Shown: positions 17,879 through 26,816, counted from the first letter of the stretch. The stretch: DNA of 64,000 nt from JALUZX01 sp964561605 (GCA_964561605.1 CAZLQD010000012.1:62001-126000), one strand, 5' to 3'. The notes: a model not told the origin generated them from the sequence alone. Numbers and translations: made by a program.

Positions 17879-18555
17879 AGGCCCCCTCCTCCCGCCGTCC
17901 CCCCCGTGTTCAGGGTGGATTTCCGTTCCTCCGCCTGCTCGGGCGTCTCCCCCGAGAGGGCCAGGGTGGAGATCTTGTCCCTGAGGAGGAAGATCCCCTC
18001 CCCGTTGGGGTTCTTCTTGAAATTGAGGGAGGGGTATTTCACCGCCACGAGGATTTCCTGGTAGGTCTCCTCGTCGATGGGGAGTTCCTCCTCCTGGTCG
18101 TTCCCCGTTTCCGCCGCGCCTGCCGCCCCGGCCCCGGCGGCGCCTTCATTCATCCGGGAGGTCTCCCTGTCGAGCCTGAGTCTCTCCTGGAAGTCCAGGC
18201 GCCGGAGTTGCTCTTCGTCGTTCTCCTCCTCGGCCAGGGCGGTCTCGAAGTCGGAGATCTCCAGGTCCCCCGTGACGACCCGGACGTAGAATCCCGGATA
18301 CTTCTCCACTTCCTGCCAGGTGTTCAGGTCCACCGGGTTCTCCTGGTTCATTCCGGCCTGGAGCTTGTCCAGGGTCTCCCTGGCGATCTTCACGGCGAGC
18401 TTGAGGTTCCGGGCCTCGGCGGCCTCCTGGACGGCCTTGGACCTGGACCAGATCAGGCCCACCACGGCCAGGGTGAGGATGGCGAAGGCCACGAGGGCTT
18501 CCACGAGGGTGAATCCCTCCCGGCCTCCCCGCTTTTGCGCCCTCCTAGAAATCAT
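17875..18555 (-). CDS. gspI: Type II secretion minor pseudopilin GspI-like
   Basis: A 226-residue prepilin-like protein. MISRRAQKRGGREG is a positively charged leader and FTLVEALVAFAILTLAVVGL is the N-methylated helix. The following EARNLKLAVKIARETLDKLQ is the helix that lies on the pilin groove. The remainder holds an acidic stretch (ALAEEENDEEQLRRLDF) and a low-complexity Ala/Gly patch (AAGAGAAGAAETG), making it longer than typical GspI of about 120-130 residues. Assignment to I rather than another minor pilin rests on its place between gspH and gspJ. It overlaps gspH by 11 bp. Confidence 0.78.
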   Translation of the reverse strand: MISRRAQKRGGREGFTLVEALVAFAILTLAVVGLIWSRSKAVQEAAEARNLKLAVKIARETLDKLQAGMNQENPVDLNTWQEVEKYPGFYVRVVTGDLEISDFETALAEEENDEEQLRRLDFQERLRLDRETSRMNEGAAGAGAAGAAETGNDQEEELPIDEETYQEILVAVKYPSLNFKKNPNGEGIFLLRDKISTLALSGETPEQAEERKSTLNTGGTAGGGGL

Positions 18556-19096
18556 TCTCCGTGACCTCCTCCAGGTGGATCTCGCCGGGAAGGACCTCCA
18601 CCTCGCCGGTGAGGCCGTGGACCAGGAGGGTGGTCTCCAGGTTCTCGTAGTTGGGGTTTCTCAGGAAGATGGCTGCTTCCACGGTGGTTCCCAGGGGGCT
18701 GAAAGGGAGGACCACCCGGCCGCTCTTGTAGATGTTTCCCTTGGCGGCGATCTCGATGGAGTCGATCACCAGGGGCGGGTCCAGGCGGCGCCAGTCCGTG
18801 GAGAGCTGGGGGGGAGTGGCTTCGTCCACCAGGGCCAGGGTGTAGTCCGCCGGGAGGTTGGTCCGAAGACACTCCCTGTCCAGGTCGAACTCCAGGCCCA
18901 TCCGCCTCCCCTGGATCCGGGCCTCCGAGGCCAGGAAGGAGATCCGGCTGGCGAGGCGCCTCGCCTCGGAGTTCAGTTGCCAGCTCGGGATGAAGGCGCC
19001 GGCGTTCAAGAAGACCAGCCGGGTGGCCAGGGCCATGATGGCGATGACCACCATGAGCTCCAGGAGGGTGAAACCCTTGTCCCGGCGGCCCAGCAC
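18545..19096 (-). CDS. gspH: Type II secretion minor pseudopilin GspH-like
   Basis: A 183-residue prepilin-like protein with short leader MLGRRDKG and helix FTLLELMVVIAIMALATRLV carrying Glu at mature position 5. The stretch EARRLASRISFLASEARIQG matches the GspH helix that precedes the beta domain, and GRRMGLEFDLDRE follows as in GspH/FimT. It starts 6 bp after gspG and overlaps gspI. Order and length support GspH; the general prepilin class is certain, the letter is inferred. Confidence 0.82.
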   Translation of the reverse strand: MLGRRDKGFTLLELMVVIAIMALATRLVFLNAGAFIPSWQLNSEARRLASRISFLASEARIQGRRMGLEFDLDRECLRTNLPADYTLALVDEATPPQLSTDWRRLDPPLVIDSIEIAAKGNIYKSGRVVLPFSPLGTTVEAAIFLRNPNYENLETTLLVHGLTGEVEVLPGEIHLEEVTENDF

Positions 19097-19102
19097 GGCT
19101 TG

Positions 19103-19540
19103 CTATCCTCCTTCCCGGTTGTCCTGCTTCATGTTCAGGTTGGTGATGTCGTCGTCCGTCTCGGGTTCCTTGTCGGGGCCGAAGGACCGGATGATGTAGC
19201 CTCCCTTCCTCTCCGGGTCCTCCTCGAGCTGGTACTCGTTGCCCCAGGGATCCTTGGGGACCTCGGTCATGTCCTTCAGGTAGGTCTGGCCGTTCTCGTC
19301 GGGCTGGACCAGCTCCTCCAGGCTCTCGGGGAGCTTGCCCTGGTTGTTGGCCCTGTAGAGGTCCACCGCCTCGGCGATGTTCTTGATGTCCATCTTGGCC
19401 ACGGTGACGGTGCTCTTGAAGATGTAGGGGATCACGTTCTTGGCCACCAGGGTGGCCAAAAGCCCCAGGATCACCACCACGACCATGAGCTCCACCAGGG
19501 TGAAGCCCAGGTCCTTCTTTTCTCGTTTTCTCGTCTTCAT
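19103..19540 (-). CDS. gspG: Type II secretion major pseudopilin GspG
   Basis: The main structural subunit of the periplasmic pseudopilus. The 145-residue protein has leader MKTRKREKKDLG and helix FTLVELMVVVVILGLLATLV with Glu5. It shows the GspG pattern of an alanine/asp-rich helix (MDIKNIAEAVDLYRANNQGK), then LPESLEELVQP, DPWGNEYQLEED and IRSFGPDKEPETDDDI, the calcium-binding loop region near the C-terminus. ATG 19540 follows GAGGAAC; the frame is open far upstream but only this start gives a leader peptide. A 98-bp gap with a stem-loop separates it from gspF. Confidence 0.94.
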   Translation of the reverse strand: MKTRKREKKDLGFTLVELMVVVVILGLLATLVAKNVIPYIFKSTVTVAKMDIKNIAEAVDLYRANNQGKLPESLEELVQPDENGQTYLKDMTEVPKDPWGNEYQLEEDPERKGGYIIRSFGPDKEPETDDDITNLNMKQDNREGG

Positions 19541-19603
19541 GGCTCGAGTTCCTCTCGGCCCTTCCCGGGCCGTTTCCTGGCCTTCGGTCTTTTGACTATT
19601 GAA

Positions 19604-19634
19604 CCCCCCTTTTTCTTTCCCGGAAGGGGGGGGG
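19604..19634. terminator. Stem-loop between gspF and gspG with C-run and G-run arms
   Basis: C6 at 19604-19609 followed by T5, and AA-G9 ending at 19634, can pair as CCCCCCTT with AAGGGGGG over an 11-14 base loop. It follows the gspF TGA closely on the minus strand. It has no U tract after the stem in that direction, so it may act as an attenuator or mRNA-stability element that raises gspG relative to or independent of gspF, rather than as a strict terminator. Confidence 0.45.
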
Positions 19635-19638
19635 TGTC

Positions 19639-20868
19639 TCAAAACTGCATGGTCTCCAGGATGGGCAGGATGATGGCCACCACGATGCCGCCCACGATCA
19701 CGGCCAGGAAGACGATGATCAAGGGCTCGATCACGGCGGTCATCTTCTGGGTGGCCACTTCCAGCTCCTCGTCGTAGGCGTCGGCCACCTTGTCCAGGAG
19801 TTCGTCCAGGTTCCCCGACTGTTCCCCCACGGCGATCATGTAGCCCACCACGGGCGGGAAGGCCCCGGAGAGCTTCAATGGGGTGGAGATGTCCGTCCCC
19901 TCCATGATGTGGTCGTGCACCTGGTCCAGCACCCGCGCCAGGACGCGGTTGCCCAGGATGTTCTTGGTGATCTGGATGGCCTGGAGCACGGGCACCCCGG
20001 AGCGGAGCAGGGTGGCGAAGGTGTGGGCGAAACGGGAGACGGCCTGCTTCAGGAAGAGGTCCCCCAGGATGGGGACCTTGAGCTTGAACTGGTCCCACAG
20101 GTATCCCCCCCTGTCGGTGGCGACCACCTTCTGGAAGATCCAGAGGAGGCCCGCCAGGGCCAACATCACAGCCCACCACCAGTCCCGGATGAAGCTGGAG
20201 ACGTTCACCAGGATCTGGGTGGGCAAAGGAAGGACCTTGCCCTGGCGCCGGAGGAGCTGGGTCACCTGGGGAACGACGAAGGTGACCAGGACGGCCACGA
20301 CCAGGGTCCCCAGGATGATCATGATCGTCGGGTAGACCAGGGCGGCTCCCACCTTGTTCCGCATCCGGGCCTGGGCCTGGAGGAAGTCGGCCAGGCGGCG
20401 CATCACCTCGTCCAGGTTCCCCGCCGCCTCTCCGGCCTTGACCATGTTGCAGTAGAGTTCCGTGAAGTAGGCCGGGTATCCGTGGAGGGTCTCCCCGAAG
20501 GAGAGCCCCCGGGAGATCTTCTCCCGGATCTCCCGGAAGACCGTCTCCACTTCCCGGTCCGGCGCCTGTTCCACCACGGCCTTCAAAGCCTCGGCCAGGG
20601 GAATCCCCGCCGCCAGGAGGGTGGCGATCTGGCGGGTCACGGCGGCCACCTGCTCGGTCCGTTTCTTGTTCGGGAAGGTGGGTTGGGAAGAGGGGAGGAA
20701 TTGCTTGAGGGAGAATTTCTTCTTCTTCTCCCCCAGGGGGGCGATCTCCGTGACCAGGAGCTTCTCGCCCCTGAGCTTGCTCCGCGCCTCCTTGGGGGAG
20801 TCGGCGTCCACAACCCCGGTCCTCGTGGAACCGTCGGGGGTCAGGGCTTTGTATTCGTAGATGGGCAT
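19639..20868 (-). CDS. gspF: Type II secretion inner-membrane platform protein GspF
   Basis: A 409-residue polytopic protein of the secretion platform that contacts GspE and the pseudopilins. It begins MPIYEYKALTPDGSTRTGVV, the standard GspF opening, and holds two repeated T2SSF domains, the first with TRQIATLLAAGIPLAEALKA and the second with VSRFAHTFATLLRSGVPVLQ. Membrane helices occur near LVYPTIMIILGTLVVAVLVT, WAVMLALAGLLWIF and the C-terminal IIVFLAVIVGGIVVAIILPI. The conserved GEQSGNLDELLDKVADAYDE is intact. It starts 9 bp after gspE. Confidence 0.96.
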   Translation of the reverse strand: MPIYEYKALTPDGSTRTGVVDADSPKEARSKLRGEKLLVTEIAPLGEKKKKFSLKQFLPSSQPTFPNKKRTEQVAAVTRQIATLLAAGIPLAEALKAVVEQAPDREVETVFREIREKISRGLSFGETLHGYPAYFTELYCNMVKAGEAAGNLDEVMRRLADFLQAQARMRNKVGAALVYPTIMIILGTLVVAVLVTFVVPQVTQLLRRQGKVLPLPTQILVNVSSFIRDWWWAVMLALAGLLWIFQKVVATDRGGYLWDQFKLKVPILGDLFLKQAVSRFAHTFATLLRSGVPVLQAIQITKNILGNRVLARVLDQVHDHIMEGTDISTPLKLSGAFPPVVGYMIAVGEQSGNLDELLDKVADAYDEELEVATQKMTAVIEPLIIVFLAVIVGGIVVAIILPILETMQF

Positions 20869-20877
20869 AGGCGGGCG

Positions 20878-22599
20878 TCAGGCGATGTCTCTCTGGGTGA
20901 CCCGGAGCACCTCCTCCATCGTGGTGAGCCCCTGCTTCACCTTTCGGATGCCGTCCATCCGGAGGGTGACCAGGCCCCGCTTGATGGCGTCCAGCTTGAT
21001 CTCCGTGGCCGAGGCCTTCTGCATGATCTTCTCCCGGACGGGCTCCTCGATGGGGAGCATCTCGTAGAGGGCCGTCCTGCCGGCGAACCCGGAGTTGAAG
21101 CACTCGTCGCAACCCGCGCCCCGCCAGATCTTTCCCTCGGGCAATTCGTCGGGGTCGATCCCCAGGTCCTTCATGCGCAGGAGGTCCTCCTTGGAGGGGG
21201 TTACGCCCTCCTTGCAATGGGGGCAGATGAGCCGCACCAGCCGCTGGGCGATGACCAGGATGAGGGAGGACGAGACCAGGTAGGGCTCGATCCCGATGTC
21301 GATCATCCGGGTCACCGTGGAGGCCGAATCGTTGGTGTGGACCGTGGAGAAGACCAAGTGCCCCGTGAGGGCGGCCCTGATCGCGATGTCCGCCGTCTCC
21401 CTGTCACGCACCTCGCCCACCATCATCACGTCCGGATCCTGGCGGAGGAAGGAGCGCAACCCGGCGGCGAAGGTGAGACCCTTCTTCACCGAGACCTGGA
21501 CCTGGGAGACTCCCTCCAGGTGGTACTCGATGGGATCCTCGATGGTGAGGATGTTCTTCTCCCGGGAATTGATGGCCGACAGGGCGGCGTAGAGGGTGGT
21601 GGTCTTGCCCGACCCGGTCGGGCCCGTGAGGAAGATGATCCCGTGGGAGTAGTGGATGTACTTCTCCAGGGTGGCCTTCTGGTCCGGGTCCAGGCCGATC
21701 TCGTCCAGGGTGAAGATCTTGGCCGTCTTGTCCAGGATCCTGATGACGATTCGCTCGCCGTAGGCGCTCGGGATGGAAGAGATGCGGCAGTCCACGTCGC
21801 CTTCCCCGATCCGGATGGATGCCCTGCCGTCCTGGGGGAGGCGGCGCTCGGCGATGTCCATCTTCCCCATGACCTTGATGCGGCTGATGACGGCTTCCTG
21901 GGCCTTCTTGGGGATGGTCTGCATGTCGTAGAGGACGCCGTCGATCCTCATCCGCACCTGGAGGTGGTCCGCGAAGGGCTGGAGGTGGATATCGGAGGCC
22001 CGCAACTTCAGGGCCTGGAAGAGGAGCATGTTGACCAGCTTGATGATGGGGGCCTTGTTGGCCGTGTCCAGCAGGTCTTCCGACTCCTCGATCTGGGCGG
22101 TGAGGCCCAGGATGTCCTCTTCCTCGATGCCCTCCAGGGCCTCGTCCACCCCGTCGGCCTTGTGGCGGTAGGCCCGGTTGATGAAGGCGGCGATCTCCCC
22201 CCTGGGGGCCACGACGGGCTCGACGTCGCAGCCCAGGATGGCCGCCAGGTCGTCCATGGGCTGGACGTCCAGGGGGGTGCAGGTGGCCACCACCATGATC
22301 CCCTCTTCCTGGCGCATCTCCAGGCCCACCAGGTGCTGGGAGCGGGCGAACTGGACGGGCACCTTCTGGACGAATTCCAGTGGGGCGGACCGGCCCGAAA
22401 GGTTGGGCAGATACTCGTAGCCGAAGAAGTCGGCGAGGAACTTGAGCAGGGGCTCCTCGGGGACGAAGCCCTTGCCGATGAGGACCCGGTCCAGGGGCTG
22501 GCCCGTGACCTCCTTCTGCCTCAGGGCTTCCTGGAGCTTCTGCTTGTCCAGGAGCCCCGAGGCGAGGAGCTTCTCTTCCAGCTTGTCCAGGAGGATCAT
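20878..22599 (-). CDS. gspE: Type II secretion / type IV pilus-type ATPase GspE
   Basis: Hexameric cytoplasmic ATPase that drives pseudopilus assembly. The 573-residue protein has an N-terminal MshEN-like domain (from MILLDKLEEKLLASGLL), then DIHLQPFADHLQVRMRIDGV, Walker A GPTGSGKTTTLYAALSAI, Asp box TIEDPIEYHLEGVSQVQV, Walker B MMVGEVRDRETADIAIRAAL and His box GHLVFSTVHTNDSASTVTRM. Near the C-terminus two CxxC pairs (CPHC and CDEC) form the zinc site typical of GspE/PilB. The ATG overlaps the gspD stop by 4 bp, which suggests translational coupling. Confidence 0.97.
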   Translation of the reverse strand: MILLDKLEEKLLASGLLDKQKLQEALRQKEVTGQPLDRVLIGKGFVPEEPLLKFLADFFGYEYLPNLSGRSAPLEFVQKVPVQFARSQHLVGLEMRQEEGIMVVATCTPLDVQPMDDLAAILGCDVEPVVAPRGEIAAFINRAYRHKADGVDEALEGIEEEDILGLTAQIEESEDLLDTANKAPIIKLVNMLLFQALKLRASDIHLQPFADHLQVRMRIDGVLYDMQTIPKKAQEAVISRIKVMGKMDIAERRLPQDGRASIRIGEGDVDCRISSIPSAYGERIVIRILDKTAKIFTLDEIGLDPDQKATLEKYIHYSHGIIFLTGPTGSGKTTTLYAALSAINSREKNILTIEDPIEYHLEGVSQVQVSVKKGLTFAAGLRSFLRQDPDVMMVGEVRDRETADIAIRAALTGHLVFSTVHTNDSASTVTRMIDIGIEPYLVSSSLILVIAQRLVRLICPHCKEGVTPSKEDLLRMKDLGIDPDELPEGKIWRGAGCDECFNSGFAGRTALYEMLPIEEPVREKIMQKASATEIKLDAIKRGLVTLRMDGIRKVKQGLTTMEEVLRVTQRDIA

Positions 22600-24899
22600 T
22601 TTTTCTTCGCTCCCGCCTCGGGAAGGGCCGGCCGGGCGGCCGGGCGGGACCCGGCACGCCGGAGGATCTCCACCGGCGGCGCTTCGCCGGGCTTGAGCTT
22701 CCGCTCACCCTTCTTGGGGGGCTTGTATACGGGGAGCTCCAGCCCGCCGAGCCGTTCCAGGTCCTCCAGGGAGACGTTGGAGTCGTCGATCCTGATCCGG
22801 TTTCCTCCCGTCCACTTGCGGTCCACCAGCTGGATCCGTTCCTTCCCGATGTATTGCTGGGCCTCCAGCTTGGTTTGATACGAGAGGGCCTTCAGGTCGG
22901 AGAAGTCCTTCTCGTCCATGATGTAGGGGGTGATGAAGAAGTAGAGGTTCAACTTGTCCGAGGTCTTGCTCGTGGAGGAGAAGAGCCAGCCCAGGAGGGG
23001 GATGTCCTTGAGGATGGGGATCCCCGTGTTCCCGTCGCTGTAGTCGTCCTGGAGCACCCCTCCCAGGACCAGGGTGTGGCCGTTGGGGATGGTCACCTTG
23101 GTGCTGATCTTCCTCGTGATCTTGTCGGGAGGAAGGGCGGCGTTGGTGGTGGAGCCGAGGAAGCGGCTCACCTCGAGATCGATGTTGAGCTTCAGGTAGT
23201 TGGACTCCGAGATGGAGGGGGAGATGCTGAGGGTGATCCCCGCCTTCTGGTAGCCCGAGAATCCCGTGCTGGTCGTGGCCGTCCCCTGGTTGCTCGTCTG
23301 GGTGGGCACTTCCTTCGTGGAGGTCACCACGGCCCCTTCGTTGTCGTTGACCAGGACCGAGGGGATGGAGAGTACGTTGGCCAGCTGGTCCGACTGGTTC
23401 AGGTGGAGCAGGAGGGGGATGGAGAAATCCCCCCCGGTGATGATCCCTCCCAGGAGGCCCTTGGGGGGATTGGAGAAGTTGGGGAGCCTGAGGTCGGGGA
23501 TGCCGTTGCCGTCGGTGTCCTGGAACTCGCTCAGCCCGAAGCTCGTGAAGCCGAAGGGGCGTTTCCAGTCGGAACTCTCGCCGCCTACGTCCACCAGGCC
23601 GAGCTCGGCGCCGAAGTCCAGGGTGCCGTTCACGTCCACCTCCACCAGGGCCGCCTCGATGAGGACCTGGGGCCGGCGGACGTCCAGTCTCTCGATGAGT
23701 TTCAGGAGCTCCGCGTAGCGGGTCTTGGATGCCATGATGAGGAGGGAATTGCTCTTCTTGTCGGGGATGACCACGGGCCGGATCTCCCGGTTCACCCGCC
23801 GCTGGCCCCTCCCCTGGAGGGCCCTTTGCTGGGCCTGGTCGGCCTGGAGAAGGAACTGGCGGAGCGTGTTTGCCACGTTCTCTGCCAGGACGTTGGTGAG
23901 CTGGACCACGTGGTAGTCTCCTTCCACGGTGTTCACCTGGGTGTCCAGCTTCACCACCAGCTCTTCGATGTTGGGGAGATCCTCCTTCATGGCCACCACG
24001 ATGAGGGAGTTGGTCCTGGGCTCGGCCATGATCTTGGGCTCCACGTAGTTGGCCATGAGCCGGCCCGAGACGCCCTGGCGCCTTCCCCCCTTGGTCCCGG
24101 AACTGGCGGTGACCAGGTCGGAGATGATGGGTTCCAGCTCGTCGGCCGAGGCGTACTGGAGGCGCAGGATCTCGACCTTGGGCTTCTCGATGTCCGGGGG
24201 CACGTCCACGAGCTTGATCATCCTGTAGATGGTCCAGACGAAAGGAGCGAAGCCCATGATGACTACCGAGTTGGAGTCCCCTACGGAGACCACCTGGGCG
24301 AAGTTGGCCGAGTCCGTGAAGAGAGGCCGGAGGGTGGAGGCCGCCTGGCGGGGGTCCATGTACTTGAACTTCACCGTCGTCAGGACCACCGTGCCCTCGT
24401 CGCGGGCGTACTGTTCCAGCTCGTCGCAGGGGATGAACCTGCTGGCGCTCTTCACGTCGTTTCGTTTCTGGGAGTTGAGGGCCGCCACCTCGTAGACTTC
24501 CGTGTCCCCTTCGCCCCTCTTCACCACGGCATAGCCGTAGATCCGCAGGATGGTCTGGAAGAAGGCGAAGAAGTTCTCCTTGTGCACCCGCTTCGGGCCG
24601 ATGAAGGAGATCTTCGTTCCTCCCATGTTCGGGGCCCCGGGGACCCCCGGTCCGGGGATGCCCGGAGTGGAGAGGTTGTTGATGAAGACCTTGCCAGTGA
24701 CCTTCTGGGCGAGCTTGATGAATTCCAGGAGGGGGATGCCCTGGAGTTCGTCCGTCACGAAGGTCACCGTCTCTCCGTCGAAGGTGTAGGCCGGCTTGGG
24801 CTTCTGCGGAGGGTTGCCCCCGCCGGGAGCTTGGGCCGAGAGCCCGCCCGCCAGGAAGGCCCAGGCGATCAGGATTGCCAAGTCCTTTCTCTTTCCCAT
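22596..24899 (-). CDS. gspD: Type II secretion outer-membrane secretin GspD
   Basis: The 767-residue outer-membrane channel. MGKRKDLAILIAWAFLAGGL forms the signal peptide. N-domains follow: LQGIPLLEFIKLAQKVTGKV (N0/STN-like), and N1-N3 modules such as ILRLQYASADELEPIISDLV and HVVQLTNVLAENVANTLRQF. The secretin domain has NVLSIPSVLVNDNEGAVVTS and ends with the signature VTIPNGHTLVLGGVLQDDYS followed by IPILKDIPLLGWLFSS. The C-terminus continues about 110 residues with Lys/Pro-rich sequence. It is first in gspD-E-F-G-H-I-J; gspC, a pilotin and gspK-M are not adjacent. A 15-bp palindrome sits about 23 bp upstream of the start. Confidence 0.96.
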   Translation of the reverse strand: MGKRKDLAILIAWAFLAGGLSAQAPGGGNPPQKPKPAYTFDGETVTFVTDELQGIPLLEFIKLAQKVTGKVFINNLSTPGIPGPGVPGAPNMGGTKISFIGPKRVHKENFFAFFQTILRIYGYAVVKRGEGDTEVYEVAALNSQKRNDVKSASRFIPCDELEQYARDEGTVVLTTVKFKYMDPRQAASTLRPLFTDSANFAQVVSVGDSNSVVIMGFAPFVWTIYRMIKLVDVPPDIEKPKVEILRLQYASADELEPIISDLVTASSGTKGGRRQGVSGRLMANYVEPKIMAEPRTNSLIVVAMKEDLPNIEELVVKLDTQVNTVEGDYHVVQLTNVLAENVANTLRQFLLQADQAQQRALQGRGQRRVNREIRPVVIPDKKSNSLLIMASKTRYAELLKLIERLDVRRPQVLIEAALVEVDVNGTLDFGAELGLVDVGGESSDWKRPFGFTSFGLSEFQDTDGNGIPDLRLPNFSNPPKGLLGGIITGGDFSIPLLLHLNQSDQLANVLSIPSVLVNDNEGAVVTSTKEVPTQTSNQGTATTSTGFSGYQKAGITLSISPSISESNYLKLNIDLEVSRFLGSTTNAALPPDKITRKISTKVTIPNGHTLVLGGVLQDDYSDGNTGIPILKDIPLLGWLFSSTSKTSDKLNLYFFITPYIMDEKDFSDLKALSYQTKLEAQQYIGKERIQLVDRKWTGGNRIRIDDSNVSLEDLERLGGLELPVYKPPKKGERKLKPGEAPPVEILRRAGSRPAARPALPEAGAKKK

Positions 24900-24921
24900 C
24901 CAGCTCGCTCCTCTGACTGGT

Positions 24922-24936
24922 TCGGACCAGGTCCGA
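24922..24936. promoter_or_regulatory. 15-bp perfect palindrome upstream of gspD
   Basis: TCGGACC-A-GGTCCGA is a perfect inverted repeat with a one-base centre. It lies about 23 bp upstream of the gspD ATG in the 250-bp gap shared with the divergent antiporter gene. The size and symmetry fit a dimeric repressor or activator site, or a short hairpin in the gspD leader. No regulator gene is adjacent. The rest of the gap is A-rich near 25020-25070 and shows no clear sigma70 pair. Confidence 0.5.
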
Positions 24937-25149
24937 CCGGGCCGGGGAGACCCCCCCGGAGCTCCCGGTGGAAGACCCGATGAGACCTCCTTTTTACCGT
25001 CCCTATTCCCCGAGGCACGGAAAAACCGAAGGAAGAAGAAAAAGGGAAGAACGGAGGGGTTTTTTCTTGTGGCCCCTCGGGGAGCCTCTTTTCATTGGGT
25101 TCCCGAAGGTTCCCGAAAAGAAAGTGACGAGGACAAGGAGGTCGGGCGG

Positions 25150-26781
25150 ATGCGGATTACCTCTCTTCTTGCCGGGATCGTCCTGGGGGCTCTTCTCTTG
25201 GTCCCGGGCAGGGCCCAGGAGCCCACACCACGACAGGGGGCGGAAGGCCGGGGGCTCCTGGCCCAGGGGCGGACTCCCCAGGGGTCCCAGCCCGGCGGCC
25301 GGGTCCAGGTGGTTCCCATAAGGCCTCTCCCCATCCTTCCTCCGCCCCAGGCGGGGGGGAAGGATGCCGGAAAGAAGGCCGGGAAGGAGGCGGGGGGGAA
25401 GGCTCACGGGAGCGGGGAAGGCCATGGAGAGGAGGGCGCCGGGAAGGAGAAGCCCTTCGACCCTCCTCCCTGGAGCATGATCTTCTTCGTCCTCATGCTC
25501 CTCTCCATCGCCGTCATGCCCCTGGTCCGGGAACACTGGTGGGAGGACAACTGGAACAAGCTCAAGGTGAGCCTGATCCTGGGCATTCCGGTGATCCTCT
25601 ACTTGTGGATCTGGGGCGGCCACGACGGGGTGCACCACCTGCTCCACGAAGGGGAGGAATACATCTCCTTCATCGTCCTGCTGGGTTCCCTCTACATCAT
25701 CAGCGGAGGCATCGTGCTCCGGGGGGACATCGAGGCCAGGCCCGCCGTGAATACGGCCTTCCTGGCCCTGGGGGGGCTCTTGGCCTCCCTGATGGGCACC
25801 ACGGGGGCCGCCATGGTCCTCATCAGGCCCCTGCTCCGGACCAACTCGGAGCGCAAGCACGTGATGCACACGGTGATCTTCTTCACCTTCATCGTGGCGA
25901 ACATAGGAGGGAGCCTGACGCCCCTGGGCGACCCGCCCCTCTTCATGGGGTATCTGCGGGGCGTTCCCTTCACCTGGACCCTCCACCTCCTTCCCCACTG
26001 GGCCTTCGCAATTGGGGTCCTCCTGGTGGTCTACTACATCTTCGATTCCATCCAGTACCGGAAGGAGACCAAGAAGGACATCCTCCGCGACGAGACCCAG
26101 ATCCAGCCCCTGCAACTCGTGGGGAAGATCAATTTCCTCTTCCTCCTGGGAGTGGTCCTGTCCGTGGCCTTCATCAATCCCCTGAGCCTCGGTGAGAAGT
26201 GGGCCTACCTGCAGGAGAAGTGGTACTTGCGGGAGATCGTCATGGTCCTCCTCACCCTTCTGTCCTGGAGGTTCACGCCCAAGGCCCTCCGCGAGGAGAA
26301 TGAATTCACTTTCGCCGGAATCATCGAGGTGGCCTTCCTCTTCCTGGGGATCTTCGCCACCATGGTCCCAGCCCTCATGTGGCTCCACCTCCACGGCGGC
26401 GAGTTCGGCGTGACCAGGCCCTGGCACTTTTTCTGGATGACCGGCGGGCTCTCGAGTTTCCTGGACAACACGCCCACCTACGTGGTCTATTTCTCCCTGG
26501 CCGGATCTCCCGAGCTGGCGCCGGCCCTGCACGCCGCCTACGGCGCGCCGCCTCCCTCCCTGGCCCACGTCGGGATTCCCCAGATCATCCTGGAGGCCAT
26601 CTCCGTGGGGGCCGTATTCATGGGAGCCAACACCTACATCGGGAACGCCCCGAACTTCATGGTGAAGGTCATCGCCGAGGAGCGGAAGATCAAGATGCCC
26701 AGCTTCTTCGGCTACATGCTCTGGTCGGGCCTGATCCTGGTGCCTCTCTTCCTGGTGATCACCTGGATCTGGTTCGTTTGA
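25150..26781 (+). CDS. NhaD-like Na+/H+ antiporter (ion transporter superfamily) with exported N-terminal segment
   Basis: A 543-residue inner-membrane protein. The first 23 residues (MRITSLLAGIVLGALLLVPG onward) look like a signal peptide, followed by about 85 residues rich in Pro, Gly, Lys and Ala, then at least ten membrane helices starting WSMIFFVLMLLSIAVMPLV. The core resembles NhaD/ArsB-type transporters: SLMGTTGAAMVLIRPLL, FIVANIGGSLTPLGDPPLFM, GGLSSFLDNTPTYVVYFSLA and FMGANTYIGNAPNFMVKVIA. The polar breaks TPLGDPP and DNTPT are the paired re-entrant ion-binding motifs of this superfamily. ATG 25150 has the full Shine-Dalgarno AAGGAGGT at 25135-25142. Sodium/proton exchange is the best guess; an organic-anion substrate cannot be ruled out. 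Confidence 0.85.
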   Translation: MRITSLLAGIVLGALLLVPGRAQEPTPRQGAEGRGLLAQGRTPQGSQPGGRVQVVPIRPLPILPPPQAGGKDAGKKAGKEAGGKAHGSGEGHGEEGAGKEKPFDPPPWSMIFFVLMLLSIAVMPLVREHWWEDNWNKLKVSLILGIPVILYLWIWGGHDGVHHLLHEGEEYISFIVLLGSLYIISGGIVLRGDIEARPAVNTAFLALGGLLASLMGTTGAAMVLIRPLLRTNSERKHVMHTVIFFTFIVANIGGSLTPLGDPPLFMGYLRGVPFTWTLHLLPHWAFAIGVLLVVYYIFDSIQYRKETKKDILRDETQIQPLQLVGKINFLFLLGVVLSVAFINPLSLGEKWAYLQEKWYLREIVMVLLTLLSWRFTPKALREENEFTFAGIIEVAFLFLGIFATMVPALMWLHLHGGEFGVTRPWHFFWMTGGLSSFLDNTPTYVVYFSLAGSPELAPALHAAYGAPPPSLAHVGIPQIILEAISVGAVFMGANTYIGNAPNFMVKVIAEERKIKMPSFFGYMLWSGLILVPLFLVITWIWFV

Positions 26782-26816
26782 GGTCGCCCCGGGGAGGGTC
26801 CCCGGGAAGATGGAGG

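Noticed and set aside
19909..22878. Long plus-strand frame over gspF/gspE/gspD
   Set aside because: Antisense shadow of the secretion genes; His/Gly/Asp-rich random-like composition.
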